Below are positions 27,724 to 38,383 of a stretch of DNA of 64,000 bases, in pieces. Made by a program: the position numbers and the translations under genes. Positions within the stretch are counted from its first letter, which is position 1. Every line of letters begins with the position of its first letter. The notes under the pieces are model-generated. The model made no database searches. It was not told the origin of the DNA and was given only the letters and a program-made list of their open reading frames with translations. The stretch is from an uncultured Candidatus Peregrinibacteria bacterium (GTDB lineage: Bacteria > Patescibacteriota > Gracilibacteria > Peribacterales > Peribacteraceae), in NCBI GenBank assembly GCA_903854335.1, contig CAINVY010000003.1, positions 1 through 64,000 on the forward strand, in the 5' to 3' direction.

Positions 27724-28800
27724 TTACGCGTTCGCCTTACGTCTCTTCGCCCGCTGGTGCAGCACGCCCACGTAGAGACCGACGAGCGAGAGCAGAAGAA
27801 CATCCGTCTCAGACCCTGCGGATGGGAGTCTCGTAGGTTTGGAACTCGAAGAGGAAGACACAAAGATCGAAGACGCAGAGGAAGAGGAAGAGGAAACGAT
27901 CCGAAGCGACGAGGAAGAAGATGAGACGACTGCAGGCGCGGAGGAAGAAGAGGATGAGACGACTGCAGGCGCGGAGGAAGAAGAGGATGAGACGCTCGAG
28001 TGCACAGAGGAAGGCAGAGATGAAACGATCAGGGGCACAGAAGAAGAGGAAGATGAAACAATCGCATGCGAGGAGGAGGATAGAAACGAGACAATCAAGG
28101 GAGCCGCACTCGAGGAGACGGACGAAAGGGCGCTTCCCGTCTGCGTCAGAGTCCCCTCCTCGAACTGACGGATCTTTTGGCGCCACAATTCCTCTTCGGG
28201 ATTCGAAGAGTACGCGAGGTATTTTCCCGAAGACGATTCCTGCCCCGGCGTAACGCCCGTGATATTCCACCACGTACCGTGCCAGACGACCGCTGCGATC
28301 TTCCGATCCTCATGGAACGCGGTGGCCGCGACGGCGAGAGCGAGGTAGGGAACGAAGATGAGGAGAAGGAACACGATTCTCGGCACAACGCGGCGCACGA
28401 CGCTGAAGCAGAAGAGGATGATCAAAAGGAAAGAAACGAAGACGAAGGGAAGCGACCACGCGAAGGTCAGCACGGCTAGCACCACAGACAGGAACGCAAA
28501 ACGCAACGTCAACGATGCCAGCAGGAGCCAGAGGACAGCGACGACGGCGGGGAGAAAGTGTAAGGCGCGAAATTCATAATCGGCGCGATTGTTCTTGAGG
28601 AGCGGGTAGAGCACCGCCGGATAAATGAGTGTTATGACAAAGAGGATGAGCCACGGGAGAATCCCGGGAGGAAGGTGCGGGAGCGTAGAAAGGACGAAGC
28701 CCGTCGCAACGGTGACAATCCCGAGAAGGACGATCAGAAGGGTCTCCGTCAAATGCTTCAGCGGCATAGGAGGGGCATTGTTCTTCTTCGCCGCACGCAT
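27724..28800 (-). CDS. Polytopic membrane protein with Ser-rich repeats and LPxxG-like C-terminal signal
   Basis: 358 residues. The N-terminal 180 or so hold five to six membrane segments ('[18 protein letters not shown]', '[22 protein letters not shown]' and others). An extracytoplasmic region of about 140 residues then contains tandem Ser-run units such as '[11 protein letters not shown]'; two adjacent units are nearly identical DNA copies. The end resembles a cell-wall sorting signal: 'LPSAGSE', a hydrophobic segment ('[14 protein letters not shown]') and a basic tail ('[11 protein letters not shown]'). The family is unknown. A sortase substrate would normally have LPxTG, so Ala at that position is unusual; it may be a simple membrane anchor. 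Confidence 0.7.
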   Translation of the reverse strand: MRAAKKNNAPPMPLKHLTETLLIVLLGIVTVATGFVLSTLPHLPPGILPWLILFVITLIYPAVLYPLLKNNRADYEFRALHFLPAVVAVLWLLLASLTLRFAFLSVVLAVLTFAWSLPFVFVSFLLIILFCFSVVRRVVPRIVFLLLIFVPYLALAVAATAFHEDRKIAAVVWHGTWWNITGVTPGQESSSGKYLAYSSNPEEELWRQKIRQFEEGTLTQTGSALSSVSSSAAPLIVSFLSSSSHAIVSSSSSSVPLIVSSLPSSVHSSVSSSSSSAPAVVSSSSSSAPAVVSSSSSSLRIVSSSSSSASSIFVSSSSSSKPTRLPSAGSETDVLLLSLVGLYVGVLHQRAKRRKANA

Positions 28801-28840
28801 GTCAACTTAACTTTAGCATCCGAATACAGGATGGATTCGC

Positions 28841-29272
28841 TCAATGCGCACGCTTCTTGGGAAGGTAGCGCTCACGGGGGTCATGGGAGTGTTCCTTGGG
28901 CAACACACGATAGTGCCGCGCGCGGAATTGTTGCACTTGGAAGAACAGGTACAGTGCGGCTCCAAGGCCCCAGAGCACCCAGAAAAAACGCATGGCGAGA
29001 AATTGAATGCCTTCGACGCGACACACGATAAAGAGGAAACCGATGATCGCAAACCAGAACGCCGTCGAGCTCCAGGAACGGCTCAATTTCTTCGTCACGG
29101 CATTCGTAATGCGCCTCCTCCAGAAGCGAATCACGAAAGAGAAAACGAACAGCGCACCGCACAGCACAAGCAAACCTGTCATCGTGCCGTATGTAGCACC
29201 GCCGGGATTCACGGCGAAGAAATATCGGAGATAGGGACGAATCGTACGGAGGAATTGGAGGAAAATGCGCAT
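28841..29272 (-). CDS. Small polytopic membrane protein of unknown function
   Basis: 143 residues with about three hydrophobic segments ('MTGLLVLCGALFVFSFVIRFW', 'FWFAIIGFLFIVCRV', 'FFWVLWGLGAALYLFFQV') and a basic C-terminus ('RERYLPKKRAH'). No family recognised. It is 14 bp downstream of another small membrane-protein gene on the same strand, probably one transcript with lgt. Confidence 0.65.
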   Translation of the reverse strand: MRIFLQFLRTIRPYLRYFFAVNPGGATYGTMTGLLVLCGALFVFSFVIRFWRRRITNAVTKKLSRSWSSTAFWFAIIGFLFIVCRVEGIQFLAMRFFWVLWGLGAALYLFFQVQQFRARHYRVLPKEHSHDPRERYLPKKRAH

Positions 29273-29286
29273 AAAAGTGAGTGGAA

Positions 29287-29682
29287 CTACAGATTGGGAA
29301 CGGAGACGGGAACAGATGTTTCTTCGGTAGTTGGAGGAAGAACGATAGGATCTTCCTCATCATCCTCTTCATCAGCGAGCAATACCTCATCGTTGAGGAT
29401 TTTGAGGATTTCCTCAGCCGTGTTCTGGAGAGAGCGCTGCTTGATCGTTTGTGAGGGGCGGATGAGGAGGTAGAGGAAGAAACCGACCACGGGAAGACAC
29501 GCGACGAGGAGGATGGAAGCGAGTTGGTACAAGAAGGAGCGAGTGCGAAGGATGATGTCTCGCGTCACAAAGCAGACCAGATAGACGGCGATCACACCGA
29601 AGAAAAGGAGCGAGCCCTGAATCAGACGTAAAATGGGATCTGCGGAGAAGAAGGAAAGCCACTGTTGGAAGAGGGGTGTCAT
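29287..29682 (-). CDS. Small membrane protein with acidic C-terminal tail
   Basis: 131 residues. Two membrane segments ('LIQGSLLFFGVIAVYLVCFV', 'LASILLVACLPVVGFFLYLLI') are followed by a 'RPSQTIKQRSLQ' segment and a strongly acidic tail ('LLADEEDDEEDPIVLPP'). No enzyme motif. It overlaps the lgt stop by ATGA, so it is translationally coupled to lgt and may affect lipoprotein processing; that is inference from position. Confidence 0.65.
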   Translation of the reverse strand: MTPLFQQWLSFFSADPILRLIQGSLLFFGVIAVYLVCFVTRDIILRTRSFLYQLASILLVACLPVVGFFLYLLIRPSQTIKQRSLQNTAEEILKILNDEVLLADEEDDEEDPIVLPPTTEETSVPVSVPNL

Positions 29683-30638
29683 AGATAGGGGTAACGGCGT
29701 CGGTGATCGACAATGTAAACGATTGTCCCGAGGAGCGCGAGGAGGGCGAGGAGTTGGCTGAAGCGGAACTCAAACGTCTCGAGATTGAGGAACGGACGAG
29801 CGATCAAATACCCGCCTGCCAGCAGAAGAACGCTGAATTCGTAGAGAAAGGAGAACTTCTTTGATAGTTTCTGCTCGAACGCGGCGAAGAATCCCAAGCT
29901 GAGAAACAAGCCCACGAGCAAGACGAAATCCATGTCATTCGCAAAGACGGGAATGCCGAAATCGCCACGGTAGTTCTCCAGGAAAAATGTCGCAAGTGTG
30001 GCACAGACGATTCCCGCGAGTGTCTCCGTCCCGACCCTCTTCGCTTTCTTACGAATAATGAGGAGAACAAAGGTGAGGAAGAAATAGAACAGCGCGTAGT
30101 AGAGCTGAACCGGATGGATCGGAACCGAGTAGCGCACGTTCATGGCGTCGAACGTAACGCCCCAGAAGACGTTGGTCGGCCTGCCGTAGGCATGCCCGGA
30201 AAAGAACGCGCCAACCCAATCGAAGACAAGACCAAGAGTGGTCGCCGGCAGCAGCGCATCCAGCCATTGCAGGAACGTCGATCGATGACCGCGTGTGGCG
30301 AAAAAGAGCACGACGGCAATGCCCAGAGCGCCTCCGATAAAGCTAAATCCCCCGTCGGACAGGACGATGATGCGGAAAGGATCTTTGAGGTACGCCTGGT
30401 AATCAATGAGCATCGCGCTGAGCCGTCCGCCCAAGAAGAACGCAAGGATGTACCACACACCGTGCTCACGAAAATGCTGGAGAGAGAGATTCGCGCTCGC
30501 GGCAAGCCGGAAGAAGAGATCCGTCGAAAACCAGAGCCCCAGAAGCACGAACAGGAGTCGCGTCCAGAGGATGAGAGAACCGATCTGGAAAGCTTGAAAC
30601 ATCCTGGAGATCCTAGCAGAGACCGCCACCTCCCCCAA
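29679..30638 (-). CDS. lgt: Prolipoprotein diacylglyceryl transferase
   Basis: A polytopic protein of up to 319 residues. The Lgt family moves diacylglycerol from phosphatidylglycerol to the lipobox Cys of prolipoproteins. Visible: 'LSDGGFSFIGGALGIAVVLFF' (in place of the usual HGGL block), 'DWVGAFFSGHAYGRPTN' (signature GRxGN region) and 'SVPIHPVQLYYALFYF' (HPxQLYE-like). The divergence from the classical His-Gly-Gly block makes exact activity less certain. The start may be the Met at 30602 directly before the first membrane segment. A lipobox protein (47.9 kb) in this window would be a substrate. Confidence 0.8.
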   Translation of the reverse strand: MGEVAVSARISRMFQAFQIGSLILWTRLLFVLLGLWFSTDLFFRLAASANLSLQHFREHGVWYILAFFLGGRLSAMLIDYQAYLKDPFRIIVLSDGGFSFIGGALGIAVVLFFATRGHRSTFLQWLDALLPATTLGLVFDWVGAFFSGHAYGRPTNVFWGVTFDAMNVRYSVPIHPVQLYYALFYFFLTFVLLIIRKKAKRVGTETLAGIVCATLATFFLENYRGDFGIPVFANDMDFVLLVGLFLSLGFFAAFEQKLSKKFSFLYEFSVLLLAGGYLIARPFLNLETFEFRFSQLLALLALLGTIVYIVDHRRRYPYL

Positions 30639-30653
30639 CCCCTCCGCAACTGA

Positions 30654-32465
<1,812 letters not shown>

Positions 32466-32509
32466 GACAAAAGAGTATCAGACGGTGGCGCGACGGGAAA
32501 GCTCCCGCC

Positions 32510-33961
32510 TCAGACCACGCCCAATTCCTGCTCGATGGCACGCACCTCGCGCAGGAGTTGCGGATCGTTCTGCATCTTCTCATCGATCTTCTCGACGGCA
32601 TTCATGACCGTCGTGTGGTCGCGGCCGGAGAAGAGCTCCCCAATACGCACGAAGCTCACACGCAGATGTTTCTTCCCGAGAAACATCGCGATCTGGCGCG
32701 GCAGGAGGATCTCGCGGACGCGCGAAGCCCCGATCATGTCCTGCACCGACACCGAGTAGTAGCGGCTGACGCATTCGATCACATCCTGAAACGTGGGCGC
32801 GCGCTTCGGCGTGGACTCGAAGCCGACGGGCGGCTCCTCGACCAGTGGGTCCTTATTAAGCTTGCGCATGATCTCCGCGATCCCCCGCACCGTCGGCATG
32901 CGCTGCTCCAATTCGTAGAGCGCGACCGCCTGCATGAGGATGCCTTCGAGTTCGCGCACGCTGCGCGTCGCGTGCTCCGCAATGAATTGCAGCACGGTCA
33001 TATCCAGGAAAATCTGGTACTCGCTCGCCTTCTCCGTGAGAATCGCGATCCTCGTCTCGTAGTCCGGCTCGGACACGTCCGCGATCATGCCGCGCTCGAA
33101 ACGCGACACCAATCGATCCTCGAGCTTGAGCTCCTGCGGCGGTCGATCGGCGGAGATGATGATCTGCTTGCGGTCTTCATAGAGTGCATTGAACGTGTGA
33201 AAGAATTCTTCCTGGGTGCGTTCCGTGCGCGCAAGGAACTGGACATCGTCGATGATGAGCACGTCGACAAGTCGGTAGCGACGTCGAAACTGCTCCATCT
33301 TCTGATGCTGAATCGCCTCAATCACCTGATTCGTGAAGTCCTCCGTCGTGGTGTAGACCACGGTCGCCTTGGGCATCTGCTTGAGGATCGCGTTGCCCGT
33401 CGCCTGGAGGAGATGCGTCTTGCCGAGTCCCACGCCTCCGTAGAGGAAGAGCGGGTTGTACTTCCCTCCCGGCTGCATCGCCACGGACTGGCTGGCCGCC
33501 TGCGCGAGACGGTTATTCGCCCCCACCACAAAATTATCGAACGAGTACCGAGGATTGAGGACCTTGCTCACAATGCCCTCCGCGAGCATCACTTCTGCGC
33601 GTCCCGGTAACTTCCGGCGCCTCGGCTCGGGAAAAAGCGTGAGAATATCCACCGAACGCTCGTGATTGTCCTTCAGGCCGACATCGACTTTGTAGACGAT
33701 CTGATGCACGGACGGATCGATATCCTGCACGACGGCAAGCGTGAGCGCTCTGTAGTGCTCCATGTGCCAGGAGAGAAACATCGGCAGCGGAAGACCGATG
33801 ACGAGCGTCCCCGCATCCAACCCGAGAACCGCCGTATCCTTGAACCACGTGATGAACTGACTGCGTTGGAGCTTGGGCGCGATCGCGCTAAGGATCTCGA
33901 TCCAAAGATCGCGAAGCTTCGTGTCCGTGGACGCGCCGGCAGCGAGTGCCATGGTCGGCAT
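32510..33961 (-). CDS. dnaA: Chromosomal replication initiator DnaA
   Basis: 483 residues, all four domains. Domain I (about residues 14-95) contains 'SQFITWFKDT'. The AAA+ domain III has Walker A 'LYGGVGLGKTHLLQATGN', Walker B 'DVLIIDDVQFLA' and 'DRLVSRFERGMIADV'. Domain IV ends with the DnaA-box-binding signature 'SGRDHTTVMNAVEKI'. Domain II is short. It is flanked by thrS and rseP rather than dnaN/recF, so this is not the classical origin-type neighbourhood. Two DnaA-box-like sequences lie about 1.1 kb upstream, at the 5' end of rseP. Confidence 0.97.
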   Translation of the reverse strand: MPTMALAAGASTDTKLRDLWIEILSAIAPKLQRSQFITWFKDTAVLGLDAGTLVIGLPLPMFLSWHMEHYRALTLAVVQDIDPSVHQIVYKVDVGLKDNHERSVDILTLFPEPRRRKLPGRAEVMLAEGIVSKVLNPRYSFDNFVVGANNRLAQAASQSVAMQPGGKYNPLFLYGGVGLGKTHLLQATGNAILKQMPKATVVYTTTEDFTNQVIEAIQHQKMEQFRRRYRLVDVLIIDDVQFLARTERTQEEFFHTFNALYEDRKQIIISADRPPQELKLEDRLVSRFERGMIADVSEPDYETRIAILTEKASEYQIFLDMTVLQFIAEHATRSVRELEGILMQAVALYELEQRMPTVRGIAEIMRKLNKDPLVEEPPVGFESTPKRAPTFQDVIECVSRYYSVSVQDMIGASRVREILLPRQIAMFLGKKHLRVSFVRIGELFSGRDHTTVMNAVEKIDEKMQNDPQLLREVRAIEQELGVV

Positions 33962-33962
33962 G

Positions 33963-35129
33963 TCAGAAGAGTCGGAGAATATCGTGGTACGTCACGATAG
34001 TGATGAGGAGGAGGATGACGACGAAGCCGATGAGATTCGTGGTCATCTCCAATCGCTGATCCGCGGGCTTGCGACGAACGGCCTCAAGGAGAACGAAGAA
34101 GAGCCGTCCCCCATCGAGCGCGGGAATCGGCAAAATATTGAGGATGGCGATGCTGAGACTGAGTGTGGCGAGGAGGCGCAGATACGTCATGAAGCCAAGC
34201 TGGACGGAACGATGCGTGTACTCCGCGATCCCGATGATGCCGGTGATACCCTCGGGCACCCGACCCGACGTGAAGAGCGATTGCGCCAGCTGTCCAAGCC
34301 CCCACACGGTCTGAACCGTGAGCACCCAACCCTCGCGCAGCGCCAACACCGATCCGGTTAAAGGCGACCTCAAGGGAGCGGACAAATCGCGCGGATACGC
34401 CTGCAGTTCAACGCCGGTGCGTCCGTCAACGAGAGGAATCTGCACACTCACTTCCGTCTTGAGATCCTTTCCGCTGAGCACCGTGTAGGTCACGGCACTC
34501 TTCCCCGCCTGAAGGGGAGCGACGTCCTCCGGACTCGTCACCGCCTTGCCATCCACCTTGAGCAACATGCTCGGCGTGGGAAGGTTTACCGCAGCCGCAC
34601 CCTGCCCCGGCAGAGCCTTATCGATAATGATGCCAGGAATCATGTGCACTTCTCCGACCTTTGCCGCCGATTCCAAATCGGCATAGGAGAGGTAGGTCGG
34701 GATCCAATGCCCCAAGGAAAAACCAAACGTAAAGATGATGAATGCGAAGAGAAAGTTCATCGCGACTCCGGCAACGAGGATGACAACACGAGATGAAATG
34801 GGTGCTGCCATAAAGCTCCCGCGCGCATGGCGCTCCTTCTCCGTCTCGGCATTCTCCCCCTTCAAACGAACGAATCCTCCGAAGGGAATCCAATTAAGTG
34901 AGAATTTCGTCTTCTGCCAGACAAAGAGCTTCTTGGCACGGGGGGGCAATCCGAAACCAAATTCCTCCACCACCACTCCCGCCTGACGCGCCGCAAAGAA
35001 ATGACCGCACTCGTGAATGAGGACGAGCACGGAAATCAGAACAAGAAACGCCAGCGCAGAGATCAAGATGCTGAGCAAGGGTGTGATGTTAGCGTGGCGG
35101 TGGATAACTAAAAAGTTTTCCACACGCAT
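33963..35129 (-). CDS. rseP: Site-2 protease, M50 family (RseP-like)
   Basis: 388 residues. An intramembrane zinc metalloprotease: HExxH in 'VLIHECGHFFAARQAGV' within the first membrane region, a PDZ-like middle ('PSMLLKVDGKAVTSPEDVAPLQAGK') and the second metal motif 'ILNILPIPALDGGRLFFVLLEA' near the C-terminus. 'FGFGLPPRAKKL' and 'SLNWIPFGGFVRLKGE' are typical family blocks. Family role: the second cleavage of anti-sigma factors or clearing of signal-peptide remnants; no anti-sigma gene is visible nearby. Its stop is 1 bp from the dnaA start codon, so they are likely co-transcribed. Confidence 0.93.
   Translation of the reverse strand: MRVENFLVIHRHANITPLLSILISALAFLVLISVLVLIHECGHFFAARQAGVVVEEFGFGLPPRAKKLFVWQKTKFSLNWIPFGGFVRLKGENAETEKERHARGSFMAAPISSRVVILVAGVAMNFLFAFIIFTFGFSLGHWIPTYLSYADLESAAKVGEVHMIPGIIIDKALPGQGAAAVNLPTPSMLLKVDGKAVTSPEDVAPLQAGKSAVTYTVLSGKDLKTEVSVQIPLVDGRTGVELQAYPRDLSAPLRSPLTGSVLALREGWVLTVQTVWGLGQLAQSLFTSGRVPEGITGIIGIAEYTHRSVQLGFMTYLRLLATLSLSIAILNILPIPALDGGRLFFVLLEAVRRKPADQRLEMTTNLIGFVVILLLITIVTYHDILRLF
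35099..35124. other. Pair of near-consensus DnaA boxes
   Basis: GGTGGATAA (35099-35107, complement of TTATCCACC, 8 of 9 match to consensus) and TTTTCCACA (35116-35124, 8 of 9) lie in opposite orientations at the 5' end of rseP, upstream of dnaA. They may allow DnaA autoregulation. Two imperfect boxes are not enough to claim an origin. Confidence 0.35.
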
Positions 35130-35217
35130 AATCTATTGCGCCCCGATGGGAAAAAGTTCGATTTGCACGGACGTGAAACGTCCACGACTTTTGTCAGAAA
35201 TCTTTCACCTTCCCCAC

Positions 35218-35862
35218 TCAACCGTGAGCCAAAACCAACCCCTGCACCACCCGGACTCCTGCTTTCTTCAAGGTCATCGCACACTCTTCGAGTGTCGCAC
35301 CGGTGGTCGAAACATCGTCGACGAGAATGACGGATGCAGGAAGCTGTACACCGGAGTGGACACGGAAACTGCCACGCAGAGCCGCTAGCCGATCCTGTCG
35401 CTTCCTCCTCACTTGCGAGCCCGTCGGACACACGCGACGGAGGAGTTCCACCGCCTTCCATCCCCTCTCCCTCGCGACGAATGCCGCGAGCATCTGCGAC
35501 TGATTGAACCCCCGCGAAAACTTCCGCGACCAGTGGAGCGGAACCGGGCAGAGGACGGGCTCGTCCTTCGTATCGAGCAATGTCGATGCGCCGATCAGCA
35601 CCGCCGCAAGCTCCTCCCCCATTGCGCGAATGCGACGATACTTAAACGTTGCGATGGCGCGACGCAGCAGCGGGCTCTCGCGGTAATTCGTCCCCGCGAC
35701 GATACGATCGAGAAAACGCAATCCGAGCTGTCGCAGCACCTGTGTGTCCAGGATCTCCGGTTGTGATACGAGCCCAAGCCGCTCCGAGGCGGTCATCCAT
35801 TCCCCCTCCGTGCCTCTCAAAGACCGCCTGGGGAAAAGATAGTCGAGAAGTGCATTCCACAT
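35218..35862 (-). CDS. comF: ComF-family phosphoribosyltransferase-like protein
   Basis: 214 residues. Typical ComF blocks: N-terminal 'ALLDYLFPRR', 'FKYRRIRAMGEELAAVL', 'DEPVLCPVPLHWSRKFSRGFNQSQMLA', 'RKRQDRLAALRGSF' and the PRPP-binding 'SVILVDDVSTTGATLEECA'. The zinc-finger Cys pairs usual at the N-terminus of ComF are missing. Family members are linked to DNA uptake in competent bacteria; in CPR they often accompany other competence and pilus genes, none adjacent here. It is separated from tRNA-Val by about 195 bp in which I see no gene. Confidence 0.88.
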   Translation of the reverse strand: MWNALLDYLFPRRSLRGTEGEWMTASERLGLVSQPEILDTQVLRQLGLRFLDRIVAGTNYRESPLLRRAIATFKYRRIRAMGEELAAVLIGASTLLDTKDEPVLCPVPLHWSRKFSRGFNQSQMLAAFVARERGWKAVELLRRVCPTGSQVRRKRQDRLAALRGSFRVHSGVQLPASVILVDDVSTTGATLEECAMTLKKAGVRVVQGLVLAHG

Positions 35863-36057
35863 GAGTACAGTCTACCGCTTCCCAAGAACAGGCAGAGTTG
35901 ATAAACTCTCGCGGCTTTCGGGCAATGAGCTTCCGACTTCGCTCCACATTGCGGAGCTACGCCGGACAGGCAGCTGGAAGTGCAGTCGCTTAGCGAATGC
36001 ACAGAATAGCCGCCACTGTGGCGCGTTGCCCCTCGCTCCTTCAACCCCCAATAACCC

Positions 36058-36134
36058 GGGCAATTAGCTCAGCTGGCTAGAGCGCCACATTGACATTGTG
36101 GAGGTCACTGGTTCAAGTCCAGTATTGCCCACCA
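36058..36134 (+). tRNA. tRNA-Val(GAC), insertion target of the mobile element
   Basis: A 77-nt cloverleaf: acceptor GGGCAAT/ATTGCCC, discriminator A, encoded CCA. The anticodon stem CCACA/TGTGG holds the loop TTGACAT, giving anticodon GAC. Its last 10 bases (TTGCCCACCA, 36125-36134) recur at 44902-44911. The stop codon of the convergent serine recombinase lies inside the T-arm of this gene. Confidence 0.95.
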
Positions 36135-37801
36135 GATCTCTTCTTCTTTCCGAAGACATCCTCAATATCCTCTTTGGTTAGCCCCTTTGTGGTTCTACCC
36201 TTTTTCGGTAGGCTCGCGAACTTCTCAGGTACAAATCGGAAATAATACTGCACGGTGATATCCCACTTCGTTCGCTTCCCACCTGTTTCCCTTGGAGTTC
36301 GATCGAGTTCGACGCGGTCAATAAACAGATCAATCAGAATCTTCTTCTGTTTTCGACCTAGCTTGTCCAAATTGTATTTCACCGTCTTCGCTGCGCTCCT
36401 CAGTCCTTCGATCTCCTGTTCTTGTAGACCTGCCACTAGAAGCTCCTTCCCGATATCCTCGATTCGCCCTTCGATACGGTCAACCTCCTGCTGAACCGCC
36501 GCAGTCTTCTCGCTCGCCCTCTCGGCTCCATAAACACCATTGTCATATCCTTCCTCAATACGCTCCATTTTCAACTCCAGATTTGCCTTCTTTTCTCTCA
36601 ATTTCAGCAATTCCTCATCCATATCCTCCAAGCGGCTTTTTCCGTAGCGCTCATAATTGAAATACTCGCGGATGAACACTTCCGGATTCTTCAACGCCAA
36701 TTTCACCCGCCCCCATGCAGCTTCTTCAAGAGGTTCGGTTGGAACCTCGAAAACGGGATACTGCTTTCCATCCTTCTCAAACTGCTTCCTTCGGTAACTC
36801 CTCCCCCCCTTCATGCGGGGCTTGCCGGAGAACTTGGGGTGATGTGGCAAGGAAACATCATAGATCTTCCCTGAGAGCAGATACGTATGATCCGTCGCTG
36901 TCTTTGCCTTTCGGGTAGTGCGCTTCTCCTGAGCCAGATTCCATGTCATTTCCGTGATGCAGGGAGGTATGGCAACGATCGTCCATTCCTCTTCCGGCAA
37001 CGCGTTTCCTTCCTCATCTTTCGTTACCGCCGCAAACTCTCCTCGATAAAGAGAGTTTTGGATCATGTCTTCAATATGATGCACCGTCCATTTCCCTGCC
37101 CCCTTGCGTTTGTAGTACGCACTCTGTGGTACCCCCATATCGTTGAGCCGTGTCGCGATCTGTCCATATCCCATGTCCTCATATACGTACCAATGAAAGA
37201 TCTTCTGAACCCGCTCCCTCTCTTTTGGGATGATCTCTAACTGCGTCCCTTTCCCGGAAGGATTCTTGATAGGCTTATACCCGTAAGGGATGCGCGTGCC
37301 GGTGTAGTTGCCCATCTCTGCGGATGCCACAATTCCCGAACGTGTTCGGCTCTTGATGAGTTCTCGCTCAAATTGAGCAATGGCACCGAAAATCTGAAAA
37401 ATGAGATTCCCAATGGCTCCATTGAAGTTGATATTCTCCTGGAGAGATATGAAGCTGCATCCCGCCTTCTGCATACGCTCGAAAACCTCCAGCAAGTGCT
37501 TCAAGCTGCGCGAGAGACGGTCAATCTTCCACACGAGTACCGCGTCGAACTTCTTCTCGTCTACGGCCTTCAAAAGTTTTTGCAAACCAGCCCTCTCAAC
37601 CTCCGATCCCGTGTGCACGTCCTCAAAGATCCACTCCTGTTTTGTCTCAAGATTGAGGGCTTTGTTTTGCTCCACATACTCTAAAAGGCGCTTCCGCTGC
37701 GATTCCAGACCATAACCGTCCATTTTCTGTTCCTGAGTAGAAACACGAATGTAAATGGCAACGCGCCGCTTCCTAGCCATGTCTTGTGATTGAATCTCCA
37801 T
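36113..37801 (-). CDS. Large serine recombinase (integrase)
   Basis: 562 residues. The catalytic resolvase domain starts 'AIYIRVSTQEQKMDGYGLESQ' (nucleophile Ser21), with 'DAVLVWKIDRLSRSLKHLLEVFERMQ' and 'QIFGAIAQFERELIKSRTRSG'. A recombinase domain ('PYGYKPI', 'IFHWYVYEDMGYGQIATRLNDMG') and a coiled-coil region (about 410-470) follow. The zinc-ribbon position ('YLLSGKIYDVSLPHHPKFSG') has no CxxC pairs, which is unusual for the family. The last residues ('GGQYWT') and the TGA are encoded by the tRNA-Val 3' end. Start: ATG 37801 or the Met at 37780 (MARKRR), closer to typical relatives. Confidence 0.93.
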   Translation of the reverse strand: MEIQSQDMARKRRVAIYIRVSTQEQKMDGYGLESQRKRLLEYVEQNKALNLETKQEWIFEDVHTGSEVERAGLQKLLKAVDEKKFDAVLVWKIDRLSRSLKHLLEVFERMQKAGCSFISLQENINFNGAIGNLIFQIFGAIAQFERELIKSRTRSGIVASAEMGNYTGTRIPYGYKPIKNPSGKGTQLEIIPKERERVQKIFHWYVYEDMGYGQIATRLNDMGVPQSAYYKRKGAGKWTVHHIEDMIQNSLYRGEFAAVTKDEEGNALPEEEWTIVAIPPCITEMTWNLAQEKRTTRKAKTATDHTYLLSGKIYDVSLPHHPKFSGKPRMKGGRSYRRKQFEKDGKQYPVFEVPTEPLEEAAWGRVKLALKNPEVFIREYFNYERYGKSRLEDMDEELLKLREKKANLELKMERIEEGYDNGVYGAERASEKTAAVQQEVDRIEGRIEDIGKELLVAGLQEQEIEGLRSAAKTVKYNLDKLGRKQKKILIDLFIDRVELDRTPRETGGKRTKWDITVQYYFRFVPEKFASLPKKGRTTKGLTKEDIEDVFGKKKRSGGQYWT

Positions 37802-37845
37802 GACTAGATTCTACCCTTCGTACATGAGTAATCCAATTAGGCATG

Positions 37846-38109
37846 TTATGCCTTTGTTTTCTTCAATCCATTGAATAAACCTACATATTGCATTGCCTGC
37901 GCAATCTCAAAAAGATACCCTTTAGGATTCTCCTCTGGGTAGAGATATTCAAAACGAAATATGTTTCCGTGCGAGGTCGTATATGATCCCCCATTTTGCT
38001 CATCGAAGGCTTCTTCTTTGGCGAACCCCTTGTTGCGCTGATCGTGAGTCTTCTGGATAACAGAAGCTCCGTTCCGACGCCGAGGATGAAGCAGCCTGCT
38101 TGAAATCCC
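37846..38109 (-). pseudogene. Open frame without start codon, probable gene remnant
   Basis: An 87-codon frame between TAG and TAA, absent from the ORF track because it lacks ATG/GTG/TTG at its 5' end. The translation looks like real protein: 'SVIQKTHDQRNKGFAKEEAF', 'NIFRFEYLYPEENPKGYLF', 'EIAQAMQYVGLFNGLKKTKA'. The overlapping 83-codon ATG ORF (37881-38132) uses another frame, so a frameshift joining the two is possible. It is the last frame before the recombinase gene on the same strand. No family recognised. Confidence 0.4.
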
Positions 38110-38383
38110 CTATTATAGAGCGGAACTTGCATTTTATGTAAATAGTGTCCCCAGTGTACTCTGAGGATAGAGGAGCACTGTTTTTTGCTGTGCGTAGAAC
38201 AAAAAGTCGAAATGAAGAACGTGTTGACGGAGATGCCTTCTGACTTGGATCATTTTTTCATAAAAATGAAAAGGACGAAAAGTAACATGCCAAATACGAT
38301 CGACAACGCCGCCGCGCCTGCGATCAAAGTTGAAACAAGAACCGCTGACCTTTCGTTTCGGAGAAAGGGCGGTATGCTTTCCT

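Noticed and set aside
27900-28100. Regularly spaced G/A-rich repeats that could suggest a CRISPR array
   Set aside because: They are the antisense of in-frame Ser-run repeats in the membrane protein gene; there are no unique spacers of constant length and no cas genes in the window.
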